NCBI RefSeq assembly: GCF_958298935.1
Contig: NC_084924.1
Coordinates: 4,030,001-4,094,000, forward strand
Direction: 5' to 3'
DNA: 64,000 bases
DNA from: Phragmites australis
Lineage: Eukaryota; Streptophyta; Magnoliopsida; Poales; Poaceae
Made by a program: the position numbers and the translations under genes. Positions 34,515-47,275 of the stretch are shown piece by piece (positions within the stretch are counted from its first letter, which is position 1; every line of letters starts with the position of its first letter). The notes under the pieces were generated by a model. That model made no database searches. It was given only the letters and a program-made list of their open reading frames with translations, and had not been told where the DNA came from.

Positions 34515-37500
34515 ATGGGGATAGGCAGCGACAACGCTGCGTTTCCCTTCACCACCACCACCACCACCTCCCCGCGCTTCTGCAACCCCATCAGTCACAG
34601 GAGGTGAGGACTCCAATCTCTTGGTCGCCTTTCCCCCCTTCTCTCTCTTGTTTTTTTATGAGTTCAATCGATTTTTGAATACTTGGAGAAACAGATTGCA
34701 ATGCGGTGCTAGTCTTAGATCACCTCACCATTTGCTGCGGCGGCTTTTCTTCTTTGAGATTTTTTTTTCTGCGGGGGCTCAAGTTTGCATTCCATTCCAT
34801 TGATCCGCCCTAGCGCCTCGGGTTGTTTCTTTGAACGCGCCGCATTCGGCGGAACGGAACCACGGATTGGAGGAGGGCGTCCATTGTGTGCAAATGCCAT
34901 CTCCAGAGTGAAAATTGAACCAGCTGCAGGTTTTGGAAGGAAGCATCGAACTGTGCTACTCTGAAAATGCTTTTGCAGTTTCGCTCCATTGCTCGAAAAA
35001 AAATATGCTTTTGCTCCTCTAAAGATCATCTGATGGCACTTCTAAATTTTTGTGCTTCTTAGGACGCCACAAGATTTGTCTACGTTTCTGTCTCTAGGGC
35101 ATCCCTTCTCACACTACTTGAGCAGTTTATAGAGAAATTCATCAACAATATTGTGGTAAAAGCAGCGTTCAAGTACTAGCAGCAATGACTGGAATTATTT
35201 GTTTCCATGTTGATTCTGCAGCATCTGATGTTCATCGGAGTGTGTGGCAGAGGCAAAATGGTGTTAAAAACATTGTACTAGATGTTTACACATTGCCAAT
35301 TAAAATACAAATCTTGGAATCTAAAATTTTTGGAACATTTCCTGTTGTGCAGGATATTTTCAGATGTTGCAGAGGATGTAACGGTATCGGTGGATGGTCA
35401 ATCTTTTCTACTGCACAAGGTATATACTTCATTTCAACACCCTTGTGTTTTTAGTACAAAGTTTTATTTACTCTGTGTCCATATGAATCTATCTTCAGTT
35501 ATCAGTCTGTCAGTGTGATTGTTTAGGCAATTGTTCATTTAGGCAGTTGCATTTTCCTTTACCGGAAGTTGAATGCCATGTTAAAAGCCATGTTTAAACC
35601 AATACTCCATGGGCATGCCACTTCTCAATAAATTGCTTGACAAAGAACGAGGAGTGAATGAAATGGACACTTGCTTTTGTTTGAGGACATAAAAATGGGT
35701 ATAGGAATCCATACAAATGCTGTAATGACTAATGATTGACTACAGAACTCTTATGTGGTGTGATTAGTGATTCACTTCTCATAAATTTCATGCATGTAAT
35801 GACTTTGCAAAATAATGAGTATCACGTATCAGCTTGGATGCAGTTTAGCCTGTAAGATATTTTTGGTCATTCCAAAGGCTGAAAAGTAAACAATTAATGA
35901 ACAAATAGGGGAATTCACAATTACATATTTCTTTTTAAGCGCTTCAGTACACCACTTATGTAAAACTTGCACAAATTTTGAAGGATTAGTGAAGGATTTA
36001 TAAACTGAGAAATGTTATTGGTACATCCCTCTGCATAACCCATGAAGCAAAATTTTAAGCTTCCTGGAATAAGTTTCACCATGCCCTACACTTGTTTTGC
36101 AGTTCCCTTTAGTATCTCGGTGTGGACTCGTACGAAAAATGGTAGTGGACTCCAAGGATCCAGATCTCTTAAAGCTGGAGCTTGTAAATGTACCAGGAGG
36201 TGCTTTTGCATTCGAACTTGCTGCCAAGTTCTGTTATGGTAGCAATTTTGAAATAACCACGGCAAATGTGGCCCATCTCCGATGCGTTGCAGAGTACTTG
36301 GAAATGACAGAGGACTATCAAGAGGAGAACCTCATTTTTAGGACAGAGACATACTTAAATGAGATTGTGCTCAAGAACCTTGACAAATCCCTGGAAGTTC
36401 TTTGTACATGTGATGGATTGGACCCAATAGTGGAGGAAGTCGGGCTTGTAGATAGGTGTGTTGATGCAATTGCGATGAATTCAAGCAAGGAGCAGCTGGT
36501 TTCGGGTTTGGCTCACTTGGAATGTGATGTGGGATCTGGAAAGTTGCGTATGCACTGCCAGGATTGGTGGGTTGAAGACCTTTCTGCACTGAGAATCGAC
36601 CACTATCGACGTGTGATTGCTGCAATGAGGAGAACTGGGGTGAGGCCAGAGAGTATTGGCACCTCTATTGCGCACTATGCCCAAACATCGCTAAAGGGTG
36701 TCGAAAGACGCCATGTATGGGACTCAGGTCCCTTTGTCGGAGACAGTCAAAGAATGATTGTCGAAACACTCATCGATCTGTTGGCGACTGAAAATATTAC
36801 CACGGTTACTTTGTCATTCTTGTTTGGCATGCTGAGAATGGCAATTGAAGTTGATGCAAGCCTAGATTGTAGAATCGAAGTCGAGAAAAGGATTGGTCTC
36901 CAGCTTGAGATGGCATCACTAGATGATCTTTTGATCCCCTCCACGCAAACAAGCGACTCAATGTTTGACGTTGACACCGTGCATCGCATATTGGTGAACT
37001 TCTTGCAAAGGATCGACGAAGATGATTCAGGAGAATTGTCACCTTGTGGATATGATTCGGATGGACTAAAGTCTCCAAGCCACAGTTCAGTCCTGAAGAT
37101 TGGAAGACTCATGGATGGCTATCTGGCAGAGATAGCACCAGATCCATATCTGAAACTGCAGAAGTTCATGGCTCTTATTGAACTATTGCCAGATTATGCA
37201 CGCATTGTTGATGATGGACTCTACCGTGCCATTGACATATACTTGAAGGTAAAGGGCATTAGATTAGAAATGTCGCATTTTTGTAGTTGTTTCAGCAAAT
37301 GCGAGGTTTAATATACATAACTGATTTAGTGACAATGAATTCCATATTCTGAGTAGACATATTTCGCATCTAATAGATACCACCATATATAGACAACATT
37401 ATTCACTCTTGATGAAAATGTGTGTATGCAATCAAATGGAATAAATTATAGCTGATCACTTGATTTTGATCTCTGTCTGATTAAACTTGCTGGATCAATC

Positions 37501-38245
37501 TTTATGCCTGAAGGTAAATTGCATAAAAAACAATCATTGATGAAAATATGATATACGATCAAACAGAATAAATTTAGCTGATCACTGAACTTTCCCCTCT
37601 GTCTGATTAAAACTTTTTTGTTTTGAAACGTCTGTCTGATTAAAACTTGCCTGATCAATCTTTGTCTGACCATATCCTGTGTTTATTCATCATCAGGCAC
37701 ACCCATCTCTTACGGAATCAGAGTGCAAGAAGCTGTGCAAACTGATCGACTGCCAGAAGCTGTCCCAGGACGCATCCAGCCACGCGGCGCAGAACGACCG
37801 TCTCCCGATCCAGATGGTGGTGCGCGTGCTCTACTTCGAGCAGCTCCGCCTCAAGTCGTCCTTCTCGGGCGGCGACGGCTCCTTCTCGCAACGCTTCATC
37901 TGCAGCAGCGGCGTGCCGAGCTCGTGCGTGTCCCCGCAGCGGGACAACTACGCGTCGCTGCGGCGGGAGAACCGGGAGCTGAAGCTGGAGATATCGCGGA
38001 TGCGGGTGCGGCTGACGGAGCTGGAGCGGGAGCAGGGGCTGATGAAGCAGCAGGGGATGCGGGGGGACGGGCGGCCCGGGGAGCACGGCAGGGCGTTCTT
38101 GGCGTCGCTGTCGAAGGGGATTGGGCGGATAACGATGTTCGGCGGGTCGGCCGCGGAGAGGAGGAGGAAGAAGAGCGCGAGGAGCTCGCAGTGCTCGGAA
38201 GGGAAGAGCCGGAGGCGGCAGAAGGCGTCCTTCGCGTACGACTGA
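34515..38245 (+). CDS. BTB/POZ and NPH3 domain protein
   Basis: Four exons with matching phases: 34515-34603, 35353-35419, 36103-37248 and 37697-38245, giving 616 residues. The short N-terminus is Thr-rich. The BTB domain starts at about residue 31 (IFSDVAEDVTVSVDGQSFLL, HKFPLVSRCGLVRKMV, FCYGSNFEIT). The NPH3 domain includes DWWVEDLSALRIDHYRRVI and the hallmark LPDYARIVDDGLYRAIDIYL spanning the exon 3/4 join with KAHPSLTESE. The C-terminal part has a short coiled coil (RRENRELKLEISRMRVRLTE) and a basic tail (SKGIGRITMFGG, RRRKKSAR). Family members are plasma-membrane-associated adaptors for CUL3 ubiquitin ligases in phototropin and auxin-related signalling. I cannot say which subfamily. No disruption is seen. 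Confidence 0.93.
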
Positions 38246-38860
38246 AGCTTGGAATCATCACTGATGGCGAGTGAGTGAGCGAGCGAGCTTGATGAAGCAC
38301 ATAACACTGGCGGGGCAGATGCATGCCTGCGTTTTCAGAGTTGGTGCAGGCAGAAGTGAGGGCTGTTTGAGCTGTAGTCATCAGCTCATCACTCAGACCA
38401 ACCACGGGAGGAGGAATATAAGAGGCAGGCTTAGGTGGGGCAGACAGCTGTGCTTGCTACAAGCTGGTGAGGCGAGATTTTAGCGGGAATGCAGGATCAT
38501 GAATGTAGCACCACCAGACCAGTACGTACGCATCTACATACTTGACTGTAATATTAGTCTATAGTACACTATTTTAGGTGGGGCTCCTTGCCTGAATGTC
38601 TGTCTGGTTACCAACAGAAGATTCGTGCAGTAGGATTGCGTGCGTGCGTCTTTGTTTTTCTCACCTGTGGTTTCCTTGGCATCGGGAGATATTTCACTCA
38701 GGTTTACTGTCGTCCCCCTCCCCTTTCCCATTCCACTTCTCTCTCCTTCCTCCCTATCTCTTCTTCCCCTTCCCTCCTCTCCCTAGATCTGGATCGGCGA
38801 GGGCACCTCTGTCGGTGTGGTGTTGGGGGCGGCGTGACCGAGGCGCCCACGCACGATCGG
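38246..38860. other. 3' flank of the NPH3 gene and spacer
   Basis: Probable 3' untranslated region (to about 38600), then a pyrimidine-rich stretch (38700-38790) leading into the GGT-rich region. Confidence 0.4.
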
Positions 38861-39974
38861 CTGAAGGTGGCGCGGCGGCGTGCCTGGCACGCCAAGGGGC
38901 GTCGGAGCCTGATGGGGCCCACGTGTATTGGCCACCGGCGGGGTCCACGCGTGTTGGCAATGGGTGACAGCGACCCTCGACGGGGCTCGCATGCGTTGGC
39001 TAGGGGCGGCGTCAACGCGCGTCGTCCAGTGGCGCGGCATCACGGATATGGGCTCCACATCATGTGGCGGCGACATCTGTGCACGGTGACAATGGTGAGA
39101 TCGGCAGTGGTTGTTGGTGCGGCATGGTGGTGGTGTTGAGACCGGCGGTGATGTGGTGCCGATGGTGTGGTGGTGTAGGTGCAGAGGCCAGCGATGGTAT
39201 TGACGGTGGTGTAGGTGTAGAGGTTGACGGTCCTTGTGGTGGTGTGATGGTGCGGCGTCAGGAGGGCAGCGACGGTGGTTTCAGTGATGGTGAACCCGAC
39301 GACATTGAGTTGGGGCTCAGGCGGTGATCGGCGTTTGGGAGTGGTCGTGTGGTTTTGTACAGAGGTTGCGGTCGGTGATGCCTACGGCGGTGTGGTGGCC
39401 GGCAAGTTGGATCCTAGAGGCCATGACAGCGTGGTGGCTACCAGAGGTAGCTACACACATGTTGACAAGGCGGCTTGCAGCAAACTGCGGTACGCTAGCC
39501 CTACATGGCAGCGACTAGTACGGTGCAGGACAGCGTCGCAAGACAACACAAGTGGCAACGATGGCATGTCGGCAAGACGGCTTGCAGCGGACTGTGGCGG
39601 CTAGCCTTGCTTGGCAGCAGCTAGTACGGTGTGGGACATTGTTGGTCAAGACAGCGCAAGCGGCAACGATGGTGTGTCGGCTAGACGGCATGCAGCAGTC
39701 CGCGGCGACTAGCTTGCATGACAGCGACTAGATCGATGCGGGACGGTGCCGGACGGAACAACGTACGAGTTATCGGCGGGTGTGCTGATGCAAAGGTAGC
39801 GGTGTGGTACTAGGCGGTGGCATGGCGGCGTTTGGTCCCGCACAGCGGCGACCAATGCGGTAGATGCAATTTGTACGCAAGACGGTGGTCGGAATCACGG
39901 ATGCGGGTCCATGTGCGTGTTTTGGCGTGGAGGCCAACGTTGTGCGCTTGTGTGGAGGCCGACCATGGCGTGAT
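38861..39974. repeat. GC-rich, GGTGGC-biased low-complexity region
   Basis: Strongly biased to GGT/GGC words with overlapping but unrecognised frames. It continues beyond the solo LTR at 42571-42790, so the LTR inserted into it. No function can be assigned. Confidence 0.5.
39465..39750 (+). repeat. about 107-bp tandem repeat, 2.7 copies
   Basis: GGCTTGCAGC (39472), GGCTTGCAGC (39579) and GGCATGCAGC (39687) begin successive units spaced 107-108 bp. Each contains CTAG...GGCAGC(A/G)...CTAGTACGGTG-type words and AGTGGCAACGATGG. Confidence 0.75.
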
Positions 39975-42565
39975 TGAAAGTGCATCTAGCCCCTATGTAT
40001 GGTTTTGGTAATTAATGACAATACATATGGACTAACAATGTTGTTGAGATTGTTAGTAGGTTGTTCAATAGGTGATGCATGGAGAAGAGACATGCATGAA
40101 CTCTAGGTGAATAGGAAGATTGAAAGTACATCAAGATGAATAAGCTCTAGGTGATGCTCGGATGTGATACATGGAGGAGAAATATGCATCTAGATAAATG
40201 AGCTTTTAGTGATGCTCATAAGAAGAAGAAGAAGCTCAATAAGATTAGCAATAAGCTTGAAGACTAAGTTACTTGTGGAGATCAAGTAACTAAAGGTATG
40301 ACTTGTTAATAGAGTTTTATGGACTAACCCGTGTGCTATGTGTTTAAGAATGAGTGGGGTTAGGTTCTATATGAAGATTGACAATATGCATAAAGGCTAA
40401 TAAGTTACTTGTGGAGATCAAGTAACTTAAGGTATAAATGTTATCATTTAGGTTTTATAGACTAACCCATGTACTTTGTGCTTGAGAGTGAGCTGGGGTT
40501 AGGATCCATAAAAAGACATAAGTTGAATTGAAATCATATATGCCAAGAATGAAGAACAAGAGTGGACTCCATATATGAAAAGATGAATTCCTTGAAGATG
40601 TCGAATACAAAGTGGTTTTCTATGGCAAGACGGTGAAGGGCAAGCAAGACTCAGCTGCGATGGACCATCCGTGGTGAAGGGCAAGCAAATGGCTTGGCGC
40701 CGAAGGACCAAGGCGGTGGTGAAGAGCGAGTGAAGGCTTTGCGCCGATGGATCGTGCGAGGCTATGTGAAGCTATGGATGATTCACATCAATCATATGAA
40801 GAACCAAGAAGAGATGGAGTGAAGAATATATGGAAGTTGGCAACCCTCAAAGGTTTGAAAGTAAGAAGTGGTACTTGAAAGTTTTCAAATGCTCAAAGTG
40901 GTTCAAATGAGTTTTATCTTTGAATTTGAGTATAGGTATGCCGCACTATTAAGAGGGATGCAACGTGAGCTAATTGTCGCGTCTCAGTGCTCAAGAGTTC
41001 CCAACCAAACCCAAAGTGAGAGTTTGTTGTTAAGAGTCCGGAGCGAAAAGTGCGGAAGTGTCCAAAATGGGTTTTGGAGTGTTCCTAGTTTGATCATATA
41101 TGTTTTAGGTCATAAATTCAGTTGGGATATGTAGCCCTCTGAATAAGCTTTCCATAGAGTCCAAAATCGTCGAAATCGGACTCCGGAATCAAAAGTTATC
41201 GCCGTTTTTCGGAGGTCAGCTGTGCTGTGGCCGGAGACTCCAGTGTAGGTCGGACTCTCCGGTACCTGGAAAGGCCGGAGACTCTGGTGAAGTCCGGATA
41301 CTCCGGTACCTGGAGTGGCCGGAGACTCCAGGAAGTCTCCGGGGCTGTTTTCTGGGTTAAGTGCCGACCGGAGACTCCGGTGTAGGCCGGATACTCCGGT
41401 AAAAGTCCAGAAAAGAGCGTAACGGCTAGTTCTGACACGTTTTGTGACCGTTCTGACGCCGTATTTGGATTTAGGGCCGGATACTCCGGTGTTCACCGGA
41501 TACTCCGGTCAGTTCTGTCAAAAACAGTAACAGCTAGTTGTTTGGAGTGGGCTATTTATACCCCACTCACCCCATCCTTTGGGGCTGCTGGAAGGGCACG
41601 AAAAGAACACATTTTTAGAGCCAAAAGAACATCTCCCACTCCATTCTAGTGTGTGATTTGAGAAGAAAAGTGAGTTGGGTTGAGAGATTAGAAGATTGAG
41701 TGCAAGTGAGCTAAAATCCAATCTTGAGCACTTGAGTTCGCGATAAGAAGTTCTCGAAGCGTTTGTTACTCTTGGAGGTGAAGCCTCCTAGCCGGTTAGG
41801 TGTCGCCGGTGAGCTCCCGTGCTTGTGGTGAGCCGCGGGAAAGTTTGTAAAGGTCGATCTCGCCTCCGGAAGGGAAGAGATCAAGTTAGTGGAAGCCAAG
41901 CTCAAGTGTGACCGAGCTTGAAGAGGAAAGAGGTTGAAAGAGACCCGGCTCGTTGGAGCTTCCTCAACGGAGACGTAGGATTCACGGTGGTGAATCCGAA
42001 CTTCGGGAAACAAATCCTTGTGTCTCCTCTATTGTTTCTTTACTTTTGAGTTCTTGCTCAAATCTTTGCGCATATTGCTCGATCTACTTGTTTGTGTGTA
42101 TTTGAGTGTAGGTTCTCCGTGGATCTACTTGGAATCATCTCCGGAAACACACGACATCACTTGGTTTGAGCTAGAACTCTTTACTCATTAATTTCATTCA
42201 GTTTCGGGCTCAGTTCTGTACAGAACCCGGAGAATCCGGCCTTTACCGGAGTTTACCGGTGTAGTCCGGATACTCCGGATAAACAGTAATTCCAGGCATA
42301 TGAACAGTATTTTCAGCTTTTTTCAATTTAGGTTTTATTGCATATCTCTTGCTAGAATTGAATAATTTTAGTCACCTTAGGATTGTAATTTCCACACTTA
42401 TATAGGGTGATTGTGCACTAGTTGAGCCTAGCATATTTAGGTTTTTCTCTTGTGAAAAACTCGTTAGTTTATATTCCGCTGCAAGTTTAGGCCAACGGTA
42501 GAAAGGTTTAAATTTTTGTAAAAACGCCTATTCACCCCCCTCTAGGCGACATCATTGTCCTTTCA
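39975..42565 (+). mobile_element. solo LTR, 2591 bp, with palindromic CCGG arrays
   Basis: Starts TGAAAGTGCATCTAGCCCC, ends GTCCTTTCA and is flanked by the exact 5-bp duplication GTGAT (39970-39974, 42566-42570). Inside there is a repeat array of CCGGAnnnTCCGG words (about 41225-41515), a TATA box (TATTTATA, 41553-41560), and a downstream part with the landmark CAACGGAGACGTAGGATTC, then a second small array (42226-42286) and CCTATTCACCCCCCTCTAGG near the end. TG...CA ends, 5-bp duplication, TATA box and no internal genes fit a solo LTR. The relative at 57129-58758 is inverted. Confidence 0.75.
41225..41515 (+). repeat. CCGGA-N3-TCCGG palindromic minisatellite
   Basis: At least ten half-palindromes such as CCGGAGACTCC, CCGGATACTCCGGT and CCGGTGTTCACCGG lie within 290 bp and end about 40 bases before the TATA box of the solo LTR. 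Confidence 0.85.
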
Positions 42566-42570
42566 GTGAT

Positions 42571-42849
42571 GGCGCGGAACAAGGTAGGCAGTGCGGCGAG
42601 GATGCGGAGACCAGCATTCAAGCTGGCAATGGCGGATGGTGGTTGCATGGCGGAGTTGCAAGGTTGGGAGGTGGTGTGGAGGCCAACGTGGTTGTCAAGT
42701 GTTGCGGAGACCACCTATGAGGTGGCTGACGGTGGTGTGGAGGAAGTGCGTCGTGCGGCGCATGTTGTGACTTGTCCAACTGGCCACAATAGATAGTAAA
42801 ATCGTCATTGTAGTAGTAGTTGTTGTTGCTACTTTTATTGCCTAACCTC
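42571..42849. other. continuation of the GGT-rich region
   Basis: Resumes the base bias of 38861-39974 after the solo LTR, up to the truncated edge of the second gypsy element. Confidence 0.45.
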
Positions 42850-43089
42850 TCTAGGGTTGGTGTACTGTTCAATCTAGGCTTCTTTTTTAGTGCATCAGCG
42901 AAGAGGAGGTTGATCGAGCTTCTGCCATCGATGAGCACACGGCCCAAGGCAGATGTTCTGCACCATGGGTTCGACCACAATGTGGTAGTGACCAGGGCAT
43001 CAGACGCACGTGTCGGCCTGGTTGAAAGTGAGCAGGACCTCCGACCACTTCAGGCGTGGGCTTGGGTCTAACGTGGTCGCCCACACCTC

Positions 43090-43652
43090 TCAGACCACCG
43101 ACTTGTATTCCCTATTAGATGAATATATCACGGTGCCTCCGAATATGTGATGGACCATATAATCGGCCTGCTGGTATCCCAGTGCTGACTGGTCGGGAGC
43201 GGCCCAATCCTTATCATCATTGTCGTGTTTGTACTTGCGCTCTCCGAGCTCCTGGTCGATGATGCCTCGCACGACCTTGCATTCGGTCAGGTTGTGGACG
43301 TCTGTATGATGGATTGGGCAGTAGCCCCGACCCTTTTTCCCGTCTTTCTTTTTGAAGCACTGGCGTGTTAGGCCGGTTTGCTCGACCGCCAAGACTTCAT
43401 GAGGTCCGTCCTTACGCTTTCTCTTCTTGTCCTTCCGGTCGACCCCTTTGGCAGGGCCGCAGGGGCGGGCCGTTCGGACGCAAGTTGCGACCTGGTATCG
43501 ATCTGTCGCTCCCGGGCCTCGGCGGCCTGCGCGCACTTATCTGCAAGCTCGAAGAGCCTGGTTGTGCTTCGGATTACCTGGGTGGCCAGCTTCTCGACCA
43601 TTTTCTGGTCTTTGACCCCCTGTTTAAACGCTATGATCATGGATTCCCCCAT
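43090..43652 (-). pseudogene. gypsy gag C-terminal part with nucleocapsid-like motif
   Basis: Two overlapping frames, 43652-43368 (MGESMIIAFKQGVKDQKMVE, capsid end) and 43536-43090. The latter holds CPIHHTDVHNLTEC, the Cys/His nucleocapsid motif typical of Tat gag, and GERKYKHDNDDKDW. A frameshift separates the two. Confidence 0.75.
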
Positions 43653-45454
43653 GATTCTTGGAATGTATTCTGGCGTTCAGTGAAACGTCAGATGAAGTCT
43701 CGAAACGACTCTCCTTGTCACTACCGGATCTGATATAGGTCATCCTCGACCCCTAGTCAGGTTTAGGTCCCCTGGAAGTTAACGACGAACTGGTCGCATA
43801 GATCCTCCCAGGAGTGAACTGAACAGCGGGGCAGGTTTATCAACCAAGACTAGGCGGAATCGGTTAGGGCAGTAGGGAAATAGTTGGTCATGACCTTCCC
43901 ATGGCCTCCTGCAGCTTGTACCATGATGGTGTAGATCTACAAGAATTCTTCTGGGTTGGTCGAGCTATCATACTTCTCGGCTAGGACCAGTCGGAACTTG
44001 TTCGACCAGCGCACTTCATGTAACCTGACAGACAGGGCGTTACACCCTATTCTGTAATAGGGAGCCATTCATTGTTGGGCGACGGCGTAAGCCAAGGAGA
44101 GAGACGGCAGTATCAGGGTCCCGGCGAAGGGGTGGAGCCATCCAATGCCTCCCTGCAGGGGGAAGGCATGCGGCAGGGTTGCTTGCCCTTTTTTTGCTCG
44201 CGCCGAGCCCTATCCTCCTGCTCTCTAGTGGCCACCTGGCCCTGGATCACGCCCCGGAGGTCACGTTGGCGCAGAGAGTTATGTAGGTCGAAGAGTTGGC
44301 TGTCCTGACGTGGAGATGGTCCACGAGTACTCCCCGTGGCTGGGGGAGTATGGGACCTATTCCGTCGTAGGCCCTGTTGTGACCCCTGGTGACCGAAACC
44401 CTCACCGGCCCTTGTGATAGGCGCAGTGCATGTTGACGTGGTCTAGCGCCGGGTGGTCTCCACCAAGAGGCAAGATCACACAGCCATGGTGCCACAGTCA
44501 AGCCCTCCGATACAAGTACCGGTGGGTGGCTGAGGAGGATCCGCAGGGTCTACAGGTTCTACGCCGATGTCATAGTCTCGTAATCGAGACGCTGGACGCG
44601 GAGCAGCGATAAGTCGCGAGGTGGGGAGCCCCCAGCGTTTAGGCGGTACGATGGCCTAGGCGACGACGCAATCGTAGACTGTGCTCTATATAGGGGCTCC
44701 TCGGGACGATGCTAGGGATATGGGGGTTGTCTTGAAGCACCCGTCTGACCAGTGCTAGGCTGGTTCCCTCTAGGTGTAAAGCCGGGGGTTCACCATCGGC
44801 GTTTGAGGTGTTTGGGTCTTCAATGCCTCCCACTGTATGGTCTGCCATGTAGACCTCGCATTGGGTCTCGGAGCTCTCAGACTCCGGCTCGATGTCCAAT
44901 GCCTAGAACACTCGGGATTCATCCGGATGATACCCTATGATGAACACCTCGCGGCGACCGAGGTCCTTGGAACGGGACTCAGCGGTTGCTGTGGATTCGG
45001 CCATAAGTTGTCTGGTCAAGTTTTTTTTCAAACTTGCTGAAACGATAAAACGCGCTCCCTACCTGGCACGGCAAATATCGAGGGTAAATCCATGACAGTG
45101 ATTCCAGGGTATACTAGACAGTGGGCGATGGATGGTGTTTTAGGAAACGAGTGTGTGCGCGTGTGTTCGGTGGACTAAGAGACACATGGAGTTATACAGG
45201 TTCAGGCCTCCCAGAAGATAATAGCTCTACGTCATATATGTGTTATGAAGGAACTCAATTGATTACAGATGATATTTTTTTTCTTCGTCTCCTCTTGGAA
45301 CGAGCCCCTCGTCCCTTTATATAGTTCGGAGGAGGAGCATTTACATGTGAGTCCAAACAGAAATGCCTCTACTCATCCTAATACCTAATCCAGGCCATCA
45401 TTACGGAGGGCTAGACATGCCCACTTGCTCTGAGGGCACCATCCATCTAGTTGC

Positions 45455-45840
45455 CGTGCGTATAATGCCACGGGACGGGATAAGGTCCTTTTGTGCCGAT
45501 TCCATCCACTTGCCTGGTCGGGCTGCTGATGACATCCCATTCGTCGTGCGCTGCCGTACTGGTTCTGCAAAGTTCTATCCCGCAGCATTTAATGCCACGG
45601 GACATGACAGTGCCCTTTGGCGCCGACCCTGTTCACTTGCTTGGTCGGGCTACTGACAACGTCACATCCATCATGCATCGCCGTGCTGGGCTGCAAAGTT
45701 CTATCACGCAGCATTTAATGCTATGGGACGGGACAGGATCCATCGGCTCGGACCCCATCCACTTTCCTGGTTGGACTGCTGACAACGTCCCATCCGCCAT
45801 GTGCCGCCGCATTTAATGCTACGGGATGCGACAATGCCTA
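45455..45840 (-). repeat. about 126-bp tandem repeat in the gypsy LTR
   Basis: The word TAATGCCACGGGAC and variants start at 45463, 45590, 45716 and 45814, that is units of 127, 126 and a shortened 98 bp. Each has GCCTGGTCGGGCTGCTGA-like and TGCAAAGTTCTATC words. It lies upstream of the TATA box in LTR orientation, so in U3. Confidence 0.8.
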
Positions 45841-46080
45841 ACTGGGCCATCTATGACTTCGTCCTCTGGTGCTAGTGTCTGGGGAAAGAAAACACTTGAG
45901 TGGATATTAGCGACTACGCTCTGGACAGGTTACCTAAAATCTGGCCCTGCGATCAGTGAGGGCTGGTCGCGGGTGTAAGCGATGATATAGGGAGATTGGT
46001 CAGACGTGCGTTTAGACTGATCGTTGTGGTCGCACGATCGACCAGACTTTGCGAAGTACGTGACTCTAATTGTTAGGTTC

Positions 46081-47275
46081 CCTATGAAACCCGTTTAATC
46101 AGGATACCCTTTTACTTAATACTTTGATACATTTGTTACTTCCTTGTGATGTATTTTGCATTCCTCCTTTATGTTTGCATACGAAATTGCTTTGAAATAG
46201 ACAAGTAACCAAATTTATATGTGAGACATAATTGAACTTATATTGGTCTAGTATATTCAGCCCCCTTATTATTTGGTTCTAGATCCACCCCTGACTTCGT
46301 CTTGTATTCTCTTTCTTGCACGCGTGCTCGCCCTGTGTCGTCCTTGGAGCCGTGCCCGCTGCCTAGCCGTGCTAACCGAGATGGCGTGACGCCCCCAGCC
46401 CGGCGTTGGCCCAACCGGCAGTTTCCAGCTACCCGTGATCGGCGCCTCACTACCCTTCTCTGCTACCACCACCGATCCGGCTTGCCTCCCTCGACTTTCC
46501 TCTATGGCCGCAGATCTAAGGAATCCGCAAAGAGAACCCCGACGTTGCAAAATTGCTGTCAACTGAAATCAACGTTAACTAAAGCACAGGAAGTGTGAGA
46601 AATTAATCATCCAGGATCATAGTGGGATGTCCATCACTGTGATACAGCATCCAAAAGCTCATGGCCCATGGGTGATTGCTGGACGTGCACGTTGTCGCAT
46701 GATGCATGCAACACTTTCGGTCGTAACAAGAAAAGATGGTGAAACTGAACTCGGTGAAAAGGGCTGCACCCCTCTTGTTTGTCTTTATCACTCAAAAAAG
46801 TGAACCGATGGCTCTTTACTTTTGACTCCGGCGCAGTATTCAGGGCAGTCAACGAGTGGCCGACTTCTTTTGCGCGTGCCGTGTGGAGTCTAGGTGCAGC
46901 CGACGGACTGAGATCTCTGATTTGAGAGAGTCAAGTACCCATGACTTTATCCTTCGGATTGAAAATAAACTATCAATATCGATTGCTACAGTTCTGATAC
47001 AACATCGTGCTACAGTAGTTCCATGTACAATATTCGCTACAGTAAAGTCACTGCACTGTTCGCCATCTCACAGAAAATACTGTTCACCAATGACTTATCT
47101 TTGTTAAGTCAAAGGATCCGTGCAGTTTGGTCCAAAGAAAGTGACATGGTCTGCGGGTTTTCCCCTCGGGTCCTTTCAATGAAGTTGCCAGTGTGGATAT
47201 CGAAACTCTGGCTCGAAGTTGAGGTAATTTCGTTGCATTGCGTTATTGTGTATGTTGCTGCATATTCCCATCAAC
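46081..47275. other. spacer without supported genes
   Basis: Mixed composition; 46290-46560 is GC-rich with unrecognised frames; 46970-47050 contains three CTACAGT-type words (GCTACAGTTC, GCTACAGTAG, GCTACAGTAA). Nothing further supported. Confidence 0.4.

Larger units (their letters stand above)
42850..46080 (-). mobile_element. second decayed Ty3/gypsy element (Tat-type), truncated
   Basis: Minus strand. The LTR covers about 45075-46080, with a TATA box at 45317-45323 (CTATATAAAGG on the minus strand). The primer region reads TGCCGTGCCAGGTAGGGAGCG (minus). Gag pieces lie at 44899-43090 and the start of protease near 42940-42880 (GRVLIDGRSSINLLFADAL). The element stops there; RT, RNase H, integrase and the second LTR are absent. 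It is related to, but distinct from, the element at 22840-28070. Confidence 0.75.

Noticed and set aside
37723..38274. 183-codon plus-strand ORF rich in Arg/Ala/Glu
   Set aside because: It is an out-of-frame shadow of the last NPH3 exon, which has the conserved protein in the other frame.
38588..39604. Overlapping ORFs in the GGT-rich block
   Set aside because: No domains, strong base bias, all frames open because AT-rich stops are rare there.
41225..41515. CRISPR-like array of palindromic repeats
   Set aside because: Plant nuclear context, irregular spacing, no uniform spacers and no cas genes.
39975..42565. Interpretation of the CCGG-palindrome elements as TIR DNA transposons
   Set aside because: Ends are only short imperfect inverted repeats of the TG...CA type, target duplications are 5 bp and a TATA box with an LTR-like downstream region is present; a solo LTR fits better.
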